A DNA stretch of 64,000 bases from Leptospirales bacterium. Its GTDB lineage: Bacteria; Spirochaetota; Leptospiria; Leptospirales; Leptonemataceae. Made by a program: the position numbers and the translations under genes. Shown here in pieces: positions 10,824-19,982 of this stretch. The notes under the pieces are model-generated. The model saw nothing but the letters and a program-made list of their open reading frames with translations. It searched no databases and was not told the origin of the DNA. Within the stretch, counting starts at the first letter, position 1. Each line of letters opens with the position of its first letter. The DNA lies in NCBI GenBank assembly GCA_019694685.1, contig JAIBBM010000019.1, positions 1 to 64,000 of the forward strand, given 5' to 3'.

Positions 10824-11708
10824 ATGGTCCGGGACTACATCAAGCAGCTGCGCGTCTACCAGTGGACCAAGTCCGGCTTTGTTGTGATGCCGTTTGTTTT
10901 TTCTGACTACCTTCCAGTCGTAGTCAGCAATCCTTTTAGCGCAGGGGCCCTGGAGCTGCTGTTCAAACTGGCAGCGGCATTCTTTGCATTCTCTACTCTC
11001 GCAAGTTCTGTGTATGTATTCAATGATTACAGAGACAGGCACCAGGATGCCCTGGACAGTCGCAAGAAACACAGACCCATTGCAAGCGGCCGCATTGGGC
11101 CGGCAGGAGCCATCGCCGCCATCGTCATCCTCGTAGGCACCTCCGCCACTCTCGCATCGTTTCTCCCCATCACTTTCAGAATCATTCTCTCTATTTATCT
11201 CATTCAGAATATTTTCTATACCTGGCTTGGGAAAAGAATCCTGCTCATAGATGTGTTCATGATTTCTCTCGGGTTTGTTTTTCGCGTGCTGGCCGGTGCC
11301 GCAGCGCTCGGAATAGCCGCCAGCCCCTGGCTACTTTCGTGCACTTTGTTTTTGTCTCTCTTCCTTGGTTTCTTTAAGAGATATTACGAACTTCGCACAT
11401 CTCCTCCGGAGATCATGATCGGTGGGCAGTACACTGCGGAAAGCCTGAAGAACTTTCTAAGCATCACGGCTTCTCTTAGCGTGATGAACTATGCAGTCTA
11501 CACCCTGGAAGGCAGGTATGCCGGTGAGAAACTCTACTGGACGATTCCACTCGTAGTGCTTGGAATCTTTCGCTACTACACTTTGATGGATCGCCCGGAG
11601 CTGGAAGACGGGAATCCCTCTGACGTACTTTTGACAGATAAATTCCTCATCGCAGTGATTGGCTGCTGGGTACTATCCTGCGCGGCTCTCATATTGCACA
11701 TCGCCTGA
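10824..11708 (+). CDS. UbiA-family prenyltransferase, DPPR-synthase type
   Basis: A 294-residue polytopic membrane enzyme with about eight hydrophobic helices. The first Asp-rich motif is NDYRDRHQD at 67-75, followed by KKHRPIASG. The second conserved region includes LLIDVFMISLGFVFRVLAGA, then SPWLLSC and FLGFFKRYYEL. This set is typical of decaprenyl-phosphate phosphoribosyltransferase (DPPR synthase, as in mycobacterial Rv3806c) rather than ubiquinone or menaquinone prenyltransferases. The family attaches phosphoribose to polyprenyl phosphate. Neighbouring genes act on lipid A and surface sugars, which agrees with a lipid-linked sugar role. The exact donor cannot be read from sequence. Confidence 0.85.
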   Translation: MVRDYIKQLRVYQWTKSGFVVMPFVFSDYLPVVVSNPFSAGALELLFKLAAAFFAFSTLASSVYVFNDYRDRHQDALDSRKKHRPIASGRIGPAGAIAAIVILVGTSATLASFLPITFRIILSIYLIQNIFYTWLGKRILLIDVFMISLGFVFRVLAGAAALGIAASPWLLSCTLFLSLFLGFFKRYYELRTSPPEIMIGGQYTAESLKNFLSITASLSVMNYAVYTLEGRYAGEKLYWTIPLVVLGIFRYYTLMDRPELEDGNPSDVLLTDKFLIAVIGCWVLSCAALILHIA

Positions 11709-11745
11709 CGCCTGGAACTGCCCCCGACTGACAGCCCAAAACTGC

Positions 11746-11751
11746 TTGATC
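11746..11751 (+). promoter_or_regulatory. Possible -35 element of the FmdB/lpxI/lpxB run (TTGATC)
   Basis: TTGATC begins 34 bases before the ATG at 11780, in the 71-base gap after the UbiA gene. No clear -10 is visible. Confidence 0.3.
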
Positions 11752-11779
11752 GGACGGCCATTGAAACGAAACCTGGAGC

Positions 11780-12109
11780 ATGCCTACATACTCCTATCAG
11801 TGCCAGGATTGCGGTCATGAATACGACGCATTTCAGTCCATGAAGGATGACCCAGATACAGTCTGCCCCAAATGCGGCGGAAGAGTGGAACGACTCATTG
11901 GTGCCGGAGCCGGAATCGTTTTCAAGGGGTCAGGGTTTTACGTAACGGACTATAAGAAAACGTCCAGCAGCACGAGCGCGCCAAAGACTGTAGAGAAAAG
12001 CGGCGGAGAAAGTAAGCCCGCCGGATCGAGCGATTCGTCCGGAGGTTCTTCCGCAAGCTCCAGCCAGACTGGTTCCACCGGTTCAGGTTCGAGCGGTTCG
12101 GGTACATGA
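11780..12109 (+). CDS. FmdB-family zinc ribbon protein
   Basis: A 109-residue protein. The first ~60 residues are the FmdB/CxxC zinc ribbon: PTYSYQCQDCGHEYD and a second CPKCGG make a four-cysteine zinc site, and the GSGFYVTDYK ending is typical. The remaining ~45 residues are a low-complexity Ser/Gly/Thr tail, common in this family. The name comes from a putative regulator of formamidase; the actual function is unknown. It overlaps lpxI by four bases (ATGA), so the two are translationally coupled. Confidence 0.9.
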   Translation: MPTYSYQCQDCGHEYDAFQSMKDDPDTVCPKCGGRVERLIGAGAGIVFKGSGFYVTDYKKTSSSTSAPKTVEKSGGESKPAGSSDSSGGSSASSSQTGSTGSGSSGSGT

Positions 12110-12963
12110 AAAGACTCGGCATTCTTGCCGGACGCGGCGAGCTGCCATGGATTGCGGCCAGGGCCGCGGTGGCGGCAGGCGAAGATGTGCGCGTGTTCTG
12201 CTTCACAAACGAAGAACCACCTGCAGAATTTAAGTCCATTTCCATCAAAGTAGTTCTTACTAAACTCTATTCATCCGTTTTCAAGAACATGAAAGCGCAT
12301 AACGTCGGCAAGGTGATCATGATCGGCAAGGCCACGCGCGACATTCTATACGACAATCCGCGATTTGACCTGCGAGCATTGTTGCTTCTGGCACGCATGA
12401 CCAACCAGGCAGACACAACGATCTTTGATTTTGCCTCGCGCGAATTTGAAAAACGTGGATTTCATATTATTCCTCAGGATACTCACCTCAAGCATCTGTA
12501 TCTTCCGGAAGGCAGATATGGTCCCGCCCTCAAGGCGCGCGAAATTGACGACATTTCTTTTGGCATGATCTACGCTCGTGAGATCAACCGACTGGACCTG
12601 GGACAGACAGTGGTGGCCGGGCAACTCTCCATCCTTGCGGTCGAATGCGCGGAAGGAACGGATCAATGCATTCGTCGCGGCGGCGGTCTATTTAGAAACA
12701 AGGGTGCAGTCGTCTGCAAAGTGGCAAAGACGGCCCATGATCCACGGTTCGATCTTCCAGTCACGGGCCTTTCCACCCTTCAGTCCATGAAGGAATCAGG
12801 ATGTAGAATCCTTGCCATTGAATCCGGACGCACTCTTGTAGTCCACCACGCCGAGTTCATTCGCACCGCGCAGAAAATGGGAATCAGCATTGTGTCGTGC
12901 AACCCGGATAAATCAGATCCAAAGACTCTGACAAAATTGTGCAAGAAGGCAGTCAGAGTATGA
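12106..12963 (+). CDS. lpxI: UDP-2,3-diacylglucosamine pyrophosphatase LpxI
   Basis: LpxI hydrolyses UDP-2,3-diacylglucosamine to lipid X and UMP, the fourth step of lipid A synthesis, replacing LpxH in many bacteria. The 285-residue protein begins with LGILAGRGELP and carries the family landmarks VMIGKATRD, PEGRYGPALK, GQTVVAGQLSILAVE, GTDQCIRRGG and a C-terminal AIESGRTLVV. Both the DUF1009 N- and C-terminal halves are complete. It overlaps the FmdB gene upstream and lpxB downstream by four bases each. The next gene, lpxB, uses its product, so this is a lipid A operon segment. Confidence 0.94.
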   Translation: MKRLGILAGRGELPWIAARAAVAAGEDVRVFCFTNEEPPAEFKSISIKVVLTKLYSSVFKNMKAHNVGKVIMIGKATRDILYDNPRFDLRALLLLARMTNQADTTIFDFASREFEKRGFHIIPQDTHLKHLYLPEGRYGPALKAREIDDISFGMIYAREINRLDLGQTVVAGQLSILAVECAEGTDQCIRRGGGLFRNKGAVVCKVAKTAHDPRFDLPVTGLSTLQSMKESGCRILAIESGRTLVVHHAEFIRTAQKMGISIVSCNPDKSDPKTLTKLCKKAVRV

Positions 12964-14174
12964 AGACTCTCCGCGTGTCCACAGCAACAAAGAAGACCAG
13001 AAGCAAAATCGCCCATGAAATACTGTCCTCTGGAATTCACGGCCCTCTGCTCGTAGTCGCAGGAGAACATTCCGGTGATCTTCTGGGCGGGGACGTTCTT
13101 TCGCATTTGAAGAAACTGGGTCTCAAAGAATTCTTTGGAACTGGCGGGGAAACCATGAAGCGCGAAGGCGCAGAGATCATCCAGGATGTAGAGTCCATGG
13201 CGGTCATGGGATTCGTGGATGCACTTCGCAATTACTCCAGACTGCACAAACTGGCGCGAGACCTTGTAGCACGCGCAAAAGAAAAAGGTGCCCGTTATGC
13301 GCTCTTGATCGATTATCCTGGATTCAATCTAAGAATCGCGAAGATGCTCCACGCAGAAGGGATTCACGTCATTTTCCTGGTTTCACCACAGCTCTGGGCC
13401 TGGCACTACAGCAGAATTCACACCATCAAGAAGTACGTCGATCTGATGCTGGTTCTATTCGAATTCGAAAAAGAAATGTATGAAGAGGCGGGAGTGAGAT
13501 GCGAATTCATTGGCCATCCGCTCATCAAAAGAATCCCAGAGCGCCTGGCAGAGGAAGCACCTGTCGCTCTAAAAAGAGTCAAAACCATTGGGCTCATGCC
13601 TGGATCTCGCCCATCTGAAATCGTAAAGCTACTCCCGGCTATGCTAGACACCGCAAAAATACTGGTTCGCGGATATCCCGGGGTCCGTTTTCTGCTGCCC
13701 AACATCAACCCAAAGATGGAAGCATACATCCAGGAACAGCTGGCAGGAGTCCCTGAGCTAAAGGTGGAGTATTTGAAAGACAGATCTCTACGAGTGCTTG
13801 AGGCAAGCGATGCAGTGATCGTTGCATCTGGCACGGCCACCCTCGAAACAGCCTACTTCCTCAGGCCCATGGTGATTTTGTATCGCACGAGCTGGATCAA
13901 CGTAATTCTCGCCTCTCTCTTGATGCGCACTCGCATGATAGGAATTGTAAATATCCTCGCGCGCAGGCAGGTTGCCCTCGAATTGCTCCAGACGGAAGTG
14001 ACCCCCGAAAACATTGCTCGCGAAATCGTCCGGATTTTCGAAGACGACGGCTATCGCCGCGCCATGGTTTCTGAGCTGGAATACGTAAAACGATCGCTGG
14101 GAAGTGGAAATCCTGCAGAAAAAGCGGCCAGGGCCATCCAGACATTTGCAAGATCCACCCATTCGGCCCGATAA
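12960..14174 (+). CDS. lpxB: Lipid-A-disaccharide synthase
   Basis: LpxB condenses lipid X with UDP-2,3-diacylglucosamine to give the lipid A disaccharide at the inner membrane. The protein (404 residues from the chosen ATG) shows VAGEHSGDLLGG near the start, FFGTGGETMKREG, VLIDYPGFNLR-like LLIDYPGFNLRIA, the SPQLWAWHYSRI block, GHPLIKR, LMPGSRPSEI and SGTATLETAYF. All are standard GT19 landmarks. An upstream GTG at 12939 gives a longer frame, but the ATG at 12960 overlaps the lpxI stop in the usual ATGA form and is preferred. Confidence 0.95.
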   Translation: MKTLRVSTATKKTRSKIAHEILSSGIHGPLLVVAGEHSGDLLGGDVLSHLKKLGLKEFFGTGGETMKREGAEIIQDVESMAVMGFVDALRNYSRLHKLARDLVARAKEKGARYALLIDYPGFNLRIAKMLHAEGIHVIFLVSPQLWAWHYSRIHTIKKYVDLMLVLFEFEKEMYEEAGVRCEFIGHPLIKRIPERLAEEAPVALKRVKTIGLMPGSRPSEIVKLLPAMLDTAKILVRGYPGVRFLLPNINPKMEAYIQEQLAGVPELKVEYLKDRSLRVLEASDAVIVASGTATLETAYFLRPMVILYRTSWINVILASLLMRTRMIGIVNILARRQVALELLQTEVTPENIAREIVRIFEDDGYRRAMVSELEYVKRSLGSGNPAEKAARAIQTFARSTHSAR

Positions 14175-14187
14175 TCAAAGGACAAGT

Positions 14188-15099
14188 ATGAGACACTTAT
14201 TGTCGCCAACCGATCTTTCGGAAAAAGAATTTTTCAGGATTCTGGACCGCGCACGCGAGCACAGAAACAATCGCGCGCTTGCAAAGGACGCACTTGCGGG
14301 AAAGAGCATTGCACTGTTGTTTGAAAAGTCATCCACGCGCACCCGTTTGAGTTTCAGTGTTGCAGTCACTGAGATGGGTGGAACGCCCATTTCTCTGGAA
14401 GCCATGCAGCTACAACTCGGCCGCGGTGAAAGCCTGGAGGACACAACGGAAGTCCTCGCACGCTACTGTCACGCTATGATGGTTCGTGCTCGAGATCATA
14501 GAAACCTGGAAGTGATGGCCGGGATGAATCGCATTCCGATCATCAACGGTCTGTCCGATCTTCACCACCCCTGCCAGATTATAGCTGACTATATGACCCT
14601 CGAGCAATTGGGCTTCAGCCTGCACGGTGGTCTTCGCATTGCGTTTGTCGGGGAGCCAAATAACGTTTTCAATTCTCTGGCAGTGGCGGCTTCGTATGCG
14701 AAAGCGCGCATTACGATCGCCTCACCTCGCGCTTACAGTCAGATTCACCCCGCAATACAGCAGGAACTCACAAGGCTCAAGACTGAGTTTCAACAGTTCA
14801 CGGAACCGGCCGGTGCAGTACGCGATACGCAGGTGGTCTATACTGATACCTGGGTTTCCATGGGCCAGGAAGCAGAAGAAGAGACGCGAAGAAAGGACTT
14901 TGCAGACTATTGCGTCACCACTGAACTTCTATCTCTCGCAGCCAGTGGACATGTAGTGCTTCATTGTCTGCCAGCTCATCGCGGAGAAGAAATCACAGCA
15001 GAAGTCATGGAAAAATACAAACATTCCATCTTCGAACAGGCTGAGAACAGGTTACACGCACAAAAAGCGATTCTGGAATGGATCTTTGGAATTCTCTAG
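14188..15099 (+). CDS. argF: Ornithine carbamoyltransferase
   Basis: ArgF makes citrulline from ornithine and carbamoyl phosphate in arginine synthesis. The 303-residue protein has the carbamoyl-phosphate motif SSTRTR, the HHPCQIIADY motif, and HCLPAHRGEEI with the ornithine-site cysteine. WVSMGQEAEEE supplies the ornithine loop. The frame is open further upstream, but the ATG at 14188 has an AAAGGA six bases before it and aligns with the family start. It follows lpxB by 13 bases and overlaps the convergent GT9 gene by four bases at its end. An anabolic role is inferred from the lack of arcA/arcC neighbours. Confidence 0.95.
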   Translation: MRHLLSPTDLSEKEFFRILDRAREHRNNRALAKDALAGKSIALLFEKSSTRTRLSFSVAVTEMGGTPISLEAMQLQLGRGESLEDTTEVLARYCHAMMVRARDHRNLEVMAGMNRIPIINGLSDLHHPCQIIADYMTLEQLGFSLHGGLRIAFVGEPNNVFNSLAVAASYAKARITIASPRAYSQIHPAIQQELTRLKTEFQQFTEPAGAVRDTQVVYTDTWVSMGQEAEEETRRKDFADYCVTTELLSLAASGHVVLHCLPAHRGEEITAEVMEKYKHSIFEQAENRLHAQKAILEWIFGIL

Positions 15100-16163
15100 A
15101 CTGTTTGTGCGGGTCCGATGTCCAGTAGCTTTGTAGTCTCTTCGAACACTCTCTCTGCGGAAATCCAGTTCATGCACGCCAGATCTTTGCGATAGCATGG
15201 CTTATTTCCAAAGATAGAACACGGCCTGCACGGCAACACGGATGGATCAATCTGAACGATCACCGAATTAGGTCCGTAGGGACCAAATCCAGAAAAAGGA
15301 TGAGTGGATCCCCAGATCGAAATGGTGCTGGTTCCGAGAAGAGAAGCGATGTGCATGTTGAAAGAGTCCATCGCAATCATCACATCCAGACGCAGAATGA
15401 GCGCCATTTCCCCTTCCAGTGTGAGATTTCCGGCCACTACATGAGTCTTCTCAGGATGCTCTGCGTGAATGGATTCTAGTATTTCCTTTTCTTTTCCTTT
15501 TCCGCCAAACAAAAACACTGTGGCATCGAGCTTCGAAAGGAGACCTACAAGCTCCCGCATCTTGTCCAGAGGCCACATTTTCTGCGCATGTCCCGCGAAT
15601 GGCGCAATGCCGATCCAGAAATTGGTTTTGTTGGGTTTATTTATCTTCTTGAGATAGTCCATCGCAAGTGCACGACAGCGTGTATCAGGATTGATCCACG
15701 GCCCTCTTCCCGGATCTGCGGAAATGCCTGCTCTATCAAAGACGTGCATGTAGCGCTCAACCATGTGAGGAAGCGGCTCAAGCACTTTATTGTAGCGACG
15801 CACCTGCAGAGACTTCTCTCTTCTTCCTTTCACGATTGCGGAGAATTTCAAGCCGGACAGACGGAAGTACAAACGCAGAATTCTGCTTCGAATGCTGCCA
15901 TGCACATCAATTCCATGATCATACGGACCCAGGGCCATCAGTTCTCTATACAGCTTGTAAAGACCAAGCAGTCCTTTGTATTCTTTGTCCACATCTGCGC
16001 CGATCACTTCTACGCCTGGAATATTGTAGAAAAAAGGAGCAAATGCCTTGCGCGTAACGAGTGTGATGGCGATGCGCGAGTGCTCTTTTGCCAGGGCCGC
16101 AAGAACCGGAGCAAGTAGCGCCACATCGCCCATGGCGGAGAAGCGAAGAACGAGGTATCTCAA
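15096..16163 (-). CDS. Family 9 glycosyltransferase (heptosyltransferase-like)
   Basis: A GT-B fold transferase of 355 residues. The N-terminus LVLRFSAMGDVALLAPVL is the RFSSxGDVxLxxP motif of ADP-heptose:LPS heptosyltransferases, and the C-terminal domain has IGIAPFAGHAQKMWP, a VIAMDSFNMHIASLLG donor site and SIWGSTHPF. A cysteine-rich ending (PCRPCSIFGNKPC) is typical of family members in Leptospira and Bacteroidetes. It probably adds a core sugar to lipopolysaccharide. TTG is the start codon, one base after the stop of the DUF4254 gene, so the two genes form a unit. Sugar specificity cannot be read. Confidence 0.88.
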   Translation of the reverse strand: MRYLVLRFSAMGDVALLAPVLAALAKEHSRIAITLVTRKAFAPFFYNIPGVEVIGADVDKEYKGLLGLYKLYRELMALGPYDHGIDVHGSIRSRILRLYFRLSGLKFSAIVKGRREKSLQVRRYNKVLEPLPHMVERYMHVFDRAGISADPGRGPWINPDTRCRALAMDYLKKINKPNKTNFWIGIAPFAGHAQKMWPLDKMRELVGLLSKLDATVFLFGGKGKEKEILESIHAEHPEKTHVVAGNLTLEGEMALILRLDVMIAMDSFNMHIASLLGTSTISIWGSTHPFSGFGPYGPNSVIVQIDPSVLPCRPCSIFGNKPCYRKDLACMNWISAERVFEETTKLLDIGPAQTV

Positions 16164-16164
16164 A

Positions 16165-16767
16165 TCAGGCCTTCGCTCCGCCGTACAGAATCGGATTGAG
16201 CTTTGGATCGTTGTACATCTTCATCTGCCGATATACTTTCATCTTTTTAATACCTTTTTCAAGGTCATCTACCAGCTCATCAAAGCATTGCGCCATATCT
16301 GCTTCTTGATCGAGCAGCACAGAAAGCTTTCTTTTGCACTGCTCCCTGTGTGCTTCCTCTACATCCGCACGCAAAGTCTGCTCACGCATGTGATAGATCT
16401 TCAGCTGTAAAATGGACATCCTGTCTAAAAGCCAGGCAGGAGTCTCCGAATTGAGGCGTGCATTTGCCTGAGGCTTCACGCCCTGGAATCGTTCTAAGAA
16501 ATAATCATCAAGTTTCTCAACTGAATCTGTTCTGTCCTGATTGCTCTTGTCAATTCTACGCTTGGTTGCCACGAAATGTTCTGCCGCAAGATTCGGACTA
16601 CGAATGATGTCTTCTAGATGCCACTGAACTGTATCAATCCAGCATTTGCCGTATAACAGCCCTTCTACGCCATTGTATGGATTTGCAAGTGATTGATCCA
16701 CATTGTCTGTCTTGTGATAGTCCACAATGGATTGTTCGAATATACGATTTGCCTGACTTCCCTTCAC
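16165..16767 (-). CDS. DUF4254 family protein
   Basis: A 200-residue, mainly helical cytoplasmic protein. The central LYGKCWIDTVQWHLEDIIR and RRIDKSNQDRTDSVEKLDDYF are the conserved blocks of DUF4254. Members commonly sit next to GT9 genes, as here, so a role in lipopolysaccharide core assembly is plausible but unproven. The start is GTG; it lacks a ribosome-binding site, but a TTGAGC lies exactly 34 bases upstream, as for other genes here that lack one. Confidence 0.87.
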   Translation of the reverse strand: MKGSQANRIFEQSIVDYHKTDNVDQSLANPYNGVEGLLYGKCWIDTVQWHLEDIIRSPNLAAEHFVATKRRIDKSNQDRTDSVEKLDDYFLERFQGVKPQANARLNSETPAWLLDRMSILQLKIYHMREQTLRADVEEAHREQCKRKLSVLLDQEADMAQCFDELVDDLEKGIKKMKVYRQMKMYNDPKLNPILYGGAKA

Positions 16768-16795
16768 CGGTGCACTCTGGATCGGGGCCTGGTGG

Positions 16796-16801
16796 GCTCA
16801 A
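16796..16801 (-). promoter_or_regulatory. Possible -35 element of the DUF4254-GT9 unit (TTGAGC)
   Basis: On the reverse strand TTGAGC starts at 16801, 34 bases before the GTG at 16767. It is the same hexamer and spacing as before the DUF2252 gene. Confidence 0.3.
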
Positions 16802-16874
16802 ACCCTTTTTCGCACAACTCGCTTTGCCGGGCGGGCATGAAACTTGCAAATTTCACGCTCAGGAAGAAAAAAAC

Positions 16875-17513
16875 ATGCTACCAGTGCTAGATAAAACAGC
16901 ATCCTGGAAATCACTACATACAGTCCGGGGCGCTGAACCAATAAGACTCTCCTTCTTCTCCGATCGAGCCGGATATCGACTCAGGATCGAATCGGAACGA
17001 AACGAAGTAGGAGTACTGTTTCGCCTGTGCGCGGTTCTGTTTGTGCACGGCTTTTCTGTGGTGGAAGGACGCATCCAGTCGCCCAGGGACCTGGGAATCG
17101 AGGATGAGTTCTACCTCCAGCTTACAGATCCGTCTGCCATTCTAGACGAAAGAAAGGCGTCTGTGATGATGAAGGACTTCGAGAGTTTACTGTTCCGGGG
17201 GGTTTCAGTGCTCGAATATCTCATCGCAAATCAAAAGAAGATTCCGGCCAGAACCAGAAAGTGGAAAGGCACTGTTGAATTGAATTTCGACGAAAAACCA
17301 CTGTTGATCGTATCGGGCTCTGACCAGCCTGGACTGCTGTTGTCTCTATCTCAGGCATTCTTCCTGATGGACATAGACATTCTTGAGGCAGTCATTCACA
17401 CGGACAGAATGGGAGTCGTGAGAAATCAGTTCCTGATCAATCCATCTGACAGCCGATTTGGAAACGCCGAGTTCAGAAAGAGACTCGTAGAAGAGATTGC
17501 AACGTTAGTCTGA
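16875..17513 (+). CDS. ACT-domain protein (GlnD C-terminus-like)
   Basis: A 212-residue protein with two ACT-like modules: about 25-90 (RIESERNEVGVLFRLCAVLF) and about 135-205 (LLIVSGSDQPGLLLSLSQAF). The second reads like the ACT repeats of the PII uridylyltransferase GlnD, but the nucleotidyltransferase and HD domains are absent. ACT pairs bind amino acids or other small ligands, so this is probably a stand-alone sensor or regulator. The ATG at 16875 follows AGGAAG; a longer frame beginning at 16677 would run across the divergent DUF4254 gene and is not used. The 3' end overlaps hrpB by nine bases, tail to tail. Confidence 0.75.
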   Translation: MLPVLDKTASWKSLHTVRGAEPIRLSFFSDRAGYRLRIESERNEVGVLFRLCAVLFVHGFSVVEGRIQSPRDLGIEDEFYLQLTDPSAILDERKASVMMKDFESLLFRGVSVLEYLIANQKKIPARTRKWKGTVELNFDEKPLLIVSGSDQPGLLLSLSQAFFLMDIDILEAVIHTDRMGVVRNQFLINPSDSRFGNAEFRKRLVEEIATLV

Positions 17514-19982
17514 TTTCTCTGCTCTCTTTCTGGTGAATCGAGTAGGCTGTGCGGTCCAGGGATCCTCTGGCCAGGGGTGCCTGGGATATCTGCCGCGCAG
17601 TTCTTTGCGCACTTCCGGATACGTGCGAGTCCAGAATCCCTCAAGGTCTCTGGTAATTTGAATTGGCCTTCTGGCTGGCGAAAGTAGATGCAATGTGAGA
17701 GGCACTTTTCCTCTGGCGATTTTCGGAGTGTGTCGTAAGCCAAACAACTCTTGAAGCTTCACAGGCAATGCAGGCTCTGGACTCGAATAGTCGATGGAGA
17801 TCTTGCTTCCGCTGGGCACTTCCATGCTTTCCGGAGCATGAGTGCGAAGAATGCTTTGCTGCGAATGCGAAAGCATTCCGTGAAGTATTGGCTGAATGTC
17901 GATCTTTTGTACCTCTGAGATAGAGCGCATAACGGCAATGTGTGGGCCTAACCATTCCCCGAGGTTCGCGGAAAGATACTCCTTTGAGAAATCTGGAAGA
18001 TCCTCTCCATTCCTGCGCAGAAATTCTACTCTGTTTCTAAGAGATTCTGTTTCCTGAAAGTGAGAGAGGCGATCGATTCCCTGACGCAAAACTTCAGCAA
18101 GAAGTGCCGATCCTGCATCCACTGCTTCACTCGTCTCCGTCACGGACAGTTCAAGTGCACCCAGTTTTTCTACGCGAACGCTCTGCACGCGTCCAGATTT
18201 GTCCAGCCGCGTTTCCATCTGGATTTCAATTTGATTCGCAAAGAGTTCGCGCAGCGATTCAACAGAAACAGGAAGTGCCAGATCGATACTGGAATCCGCA
18301 CCCGAACCTCTGGTCTCTGCTGCCACCAGAAATAGAGATCGAACAGAATCGCCGGGCGGCAGCACCGCCCCTCTTCCGTTTGAGAGCAAATAACGTTCCA
18401 TCTTTTCATCGCGCGCGCGAGCGATTCGATCCGGATAAGCGCATGCAAGTAGCTTCCCAGGCTCCACTGCATCAGTGTCTTTCGACGAATGGACTGCATA
18501 CTTTCTCATCTCTGTGGCCAGAGAAAGAGCTCGCGAGATGGATCCCCTGTGAACGGCAGGCCCGTACGATCCGCTTCGCGCATCTTCCAGTGCTTGCAAC
18601 CTTGTGCGAAGATCCGATCCAGATCCGCGAAGAACATCCCGCTCGGAAAGAATCGCGGCCAGGTCACAGGCGATCTTCGCCTGGGCATTGCTTCGTGCTT
18701 CTACAATCATCCTTGCCAGGCGTGGGTGCACAGGAATGCACATCGCGCGCCCGGTCTCTGTGATTGTATCTCCGTCCAGGGCTCCGAGACTGCGAAGAAG
18801 CGAGCGCGCTGCACTGAGACTCGAGGCAGGCGGAGGATCGAGGAATCGCAAATCGGCCGTGCCCCAGAGTGCCATCTCCAGCGCAAACGGTGCCAGGTCC
18901 GCTTCGAGTATCTCTGGCTTTGCGTGAGATTCCATTCTGCGATACTCTTCTTCGTCATAGAGTCGAATGCAAACTCCAGGGCCCGTTCTACCGGCTCTTC
19001 CGCTTCTTTGATCCGCGGAAGATTTGGAAATGCGAACTGTTTCCAGACGACCGAGACCGGTGCGCGGATCCAGTTTCAATCTTCTCTCCAGACCACTGTC
19101 TATGACAGTGGTCACTCCTTCGATCGTAAGAGAAGTCTCTGCAATGTTTGTAGAAAGAATCACTTTTCTTGTACCGGACGGGTCAGGTGTGATCGCACGA
19201 TCCTGTTCTTCCTGCCTCAGATCTCCATACAGCGGACAGATCAAAGCATCCACGCGTGCTTCTTCGAGAAGCTCCTGAGCGCGGCGTATATCTCCGCTCC
19301 CCGGAAGAAACACAAGAATGTCTCCCGTAGATTTCGAAATCAGAGCAGACACAGCGTCAGAGGCAGCATGAGCCGGGGAAGTCTTCCTCAATCCCGCATA
19401 ACGGTTCTCTACCGGGAAGGTCCTGCCTTCCGCGCGAATCAGAGGTGCAGAAAGAAAGCCAGAAATCCTCTCTCCGTCTAAAGTTGCAGACATCACGAGA
19501 ATTCGAAGATCATCGCGCAAAGAAGATTGTACATCAAGAGAAAGAGCAAGGCCAACATCTGCATGAATGCTTCTTTCATGGAATTCGTCGAAAATAATGA
19601 GCCCGACTCCTTCTAGCTCCGGGTCATTCTGGATTCTGCGCGAAAGGATTCCTTCTGTGACAACTTCAATGCGCGTTCTTTCACTCACTCTGTTTTCAAA
19701 ACGAACGCGATACCCGACAATTCCTCCCACCTTCTCAGAGATCATCGAAGACATGCGAGTAGCCGCTCCTCGCGCGGCCAGACGCCTGGGCTCAAGCATC
19801 AAGATGGATCTATTTGCAAGCCAGGGTTCGTCTAAGAGTTCGAGGGGAACAACGGTGGTTTTCCCCGCACCTGGTGGAGCTATGAGAACCACTCTTTTGT
19901 CTGATGCAAGAGCTTGCTTCAGATCCGGGATGGCTCCGGTTACAGGAAGGTCCCGGGTTTGACTATTTGCCCAGCTCTTCAC
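17505..19982 (-). CDS. hrpB: ATP-dependent helicase HrpB
   Basis: DEAH-box RNA helicase-like protein of about 825 residues. Motifs in order: PPGAGKTT (Walker A), LEPRRLAARGAATRM, DEFHERS (motif II, a DEFH variant), SATLDGER (motif III), STNIAETSLTIEGV (motif V) and QRSGRAGRTGPG (motif VI). The long C-terminal HrpB domain ends with the TYPEVRKELRGRYPRHPWPEDP block. The bacterial role of HrpB is poorly defined. The frame extends to a TTG at 20003; the GTG at 19982 gives a shorter overlap with proC and a sensible start, but the exact start is uncertain. It is downstream of proC on the same strand with overlapping ends. Confidence 0.92.
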   Translation of the reverse strand: MKSWANSQTRDLPVTGAIPDLKQALASDKRVVLIAPPGAGKTTVVPLELLDEPWLANRSILMLEPRRLAARGAATRMSSMISEKVGGIVGYRVRFENRVSERTRIEVVTEGILSRRIQNDPELEGVGLIIFDEFHERSIHADVGLALSLDVQSSLRDDLRILVMSATLDGERISGFLSAPLIRAEGRTFPVENRYAGLRKTSPAHAASDAVSALISKSTGDILVFLPGSGDIRRAQELLEEARVDALICPLYGDLRQEEQDRAITPDPSGTRKVILSTNIAETSLTIEGVTTVIDSGLERRLKLDPRTGLGRLETVRISKSSADQRSGRAGRTGPGVCIRLYDEEEYRRMESHAKPEILEADLAPFALEMALWGTADLRFLDPPPASSLSAARSLLRSLGALDGDTITETGRAMCIPVHPRLARMIVEARSNAQAKIACDLAAILSERDVLRGSGSDLRTRLQALEDARSGSYGPAVHRGSISRALSLATEMRKYAVHSSKDTDAVEPGKLLACAYPDRIARARDEKMERYLLSNGRGAVLPPGDSVRSLFLVAAETRGSGADSSIDLALPVSVESLRELFANQIEIQMETRLDKSGRVQSVRVEKLGALELSVTETSEAVDAGSALLAEVLRQGIDRLSHFQETESLRNRVEFLRRNGEDLPDFSKEYLSANLGEWLGPHIAVMRSISEVQKIDIQPILHGMLSHSQQSILRTHAPESMEVPSGSKISIDYSSPEPALPVKLQELFGLRHTPKIARGKVPLTLHLLSPARRPIQITRDLEGFWTRTYPEVRKELRGRYPRHPWPEDPWTAQPTRFTRKRAEKSD

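Noticed and set aside
18489..19481. 330-codon forward frame inside hrpB
   Set aside because: It opposes well-recognised helicase motifs and has a shadow-like composition.
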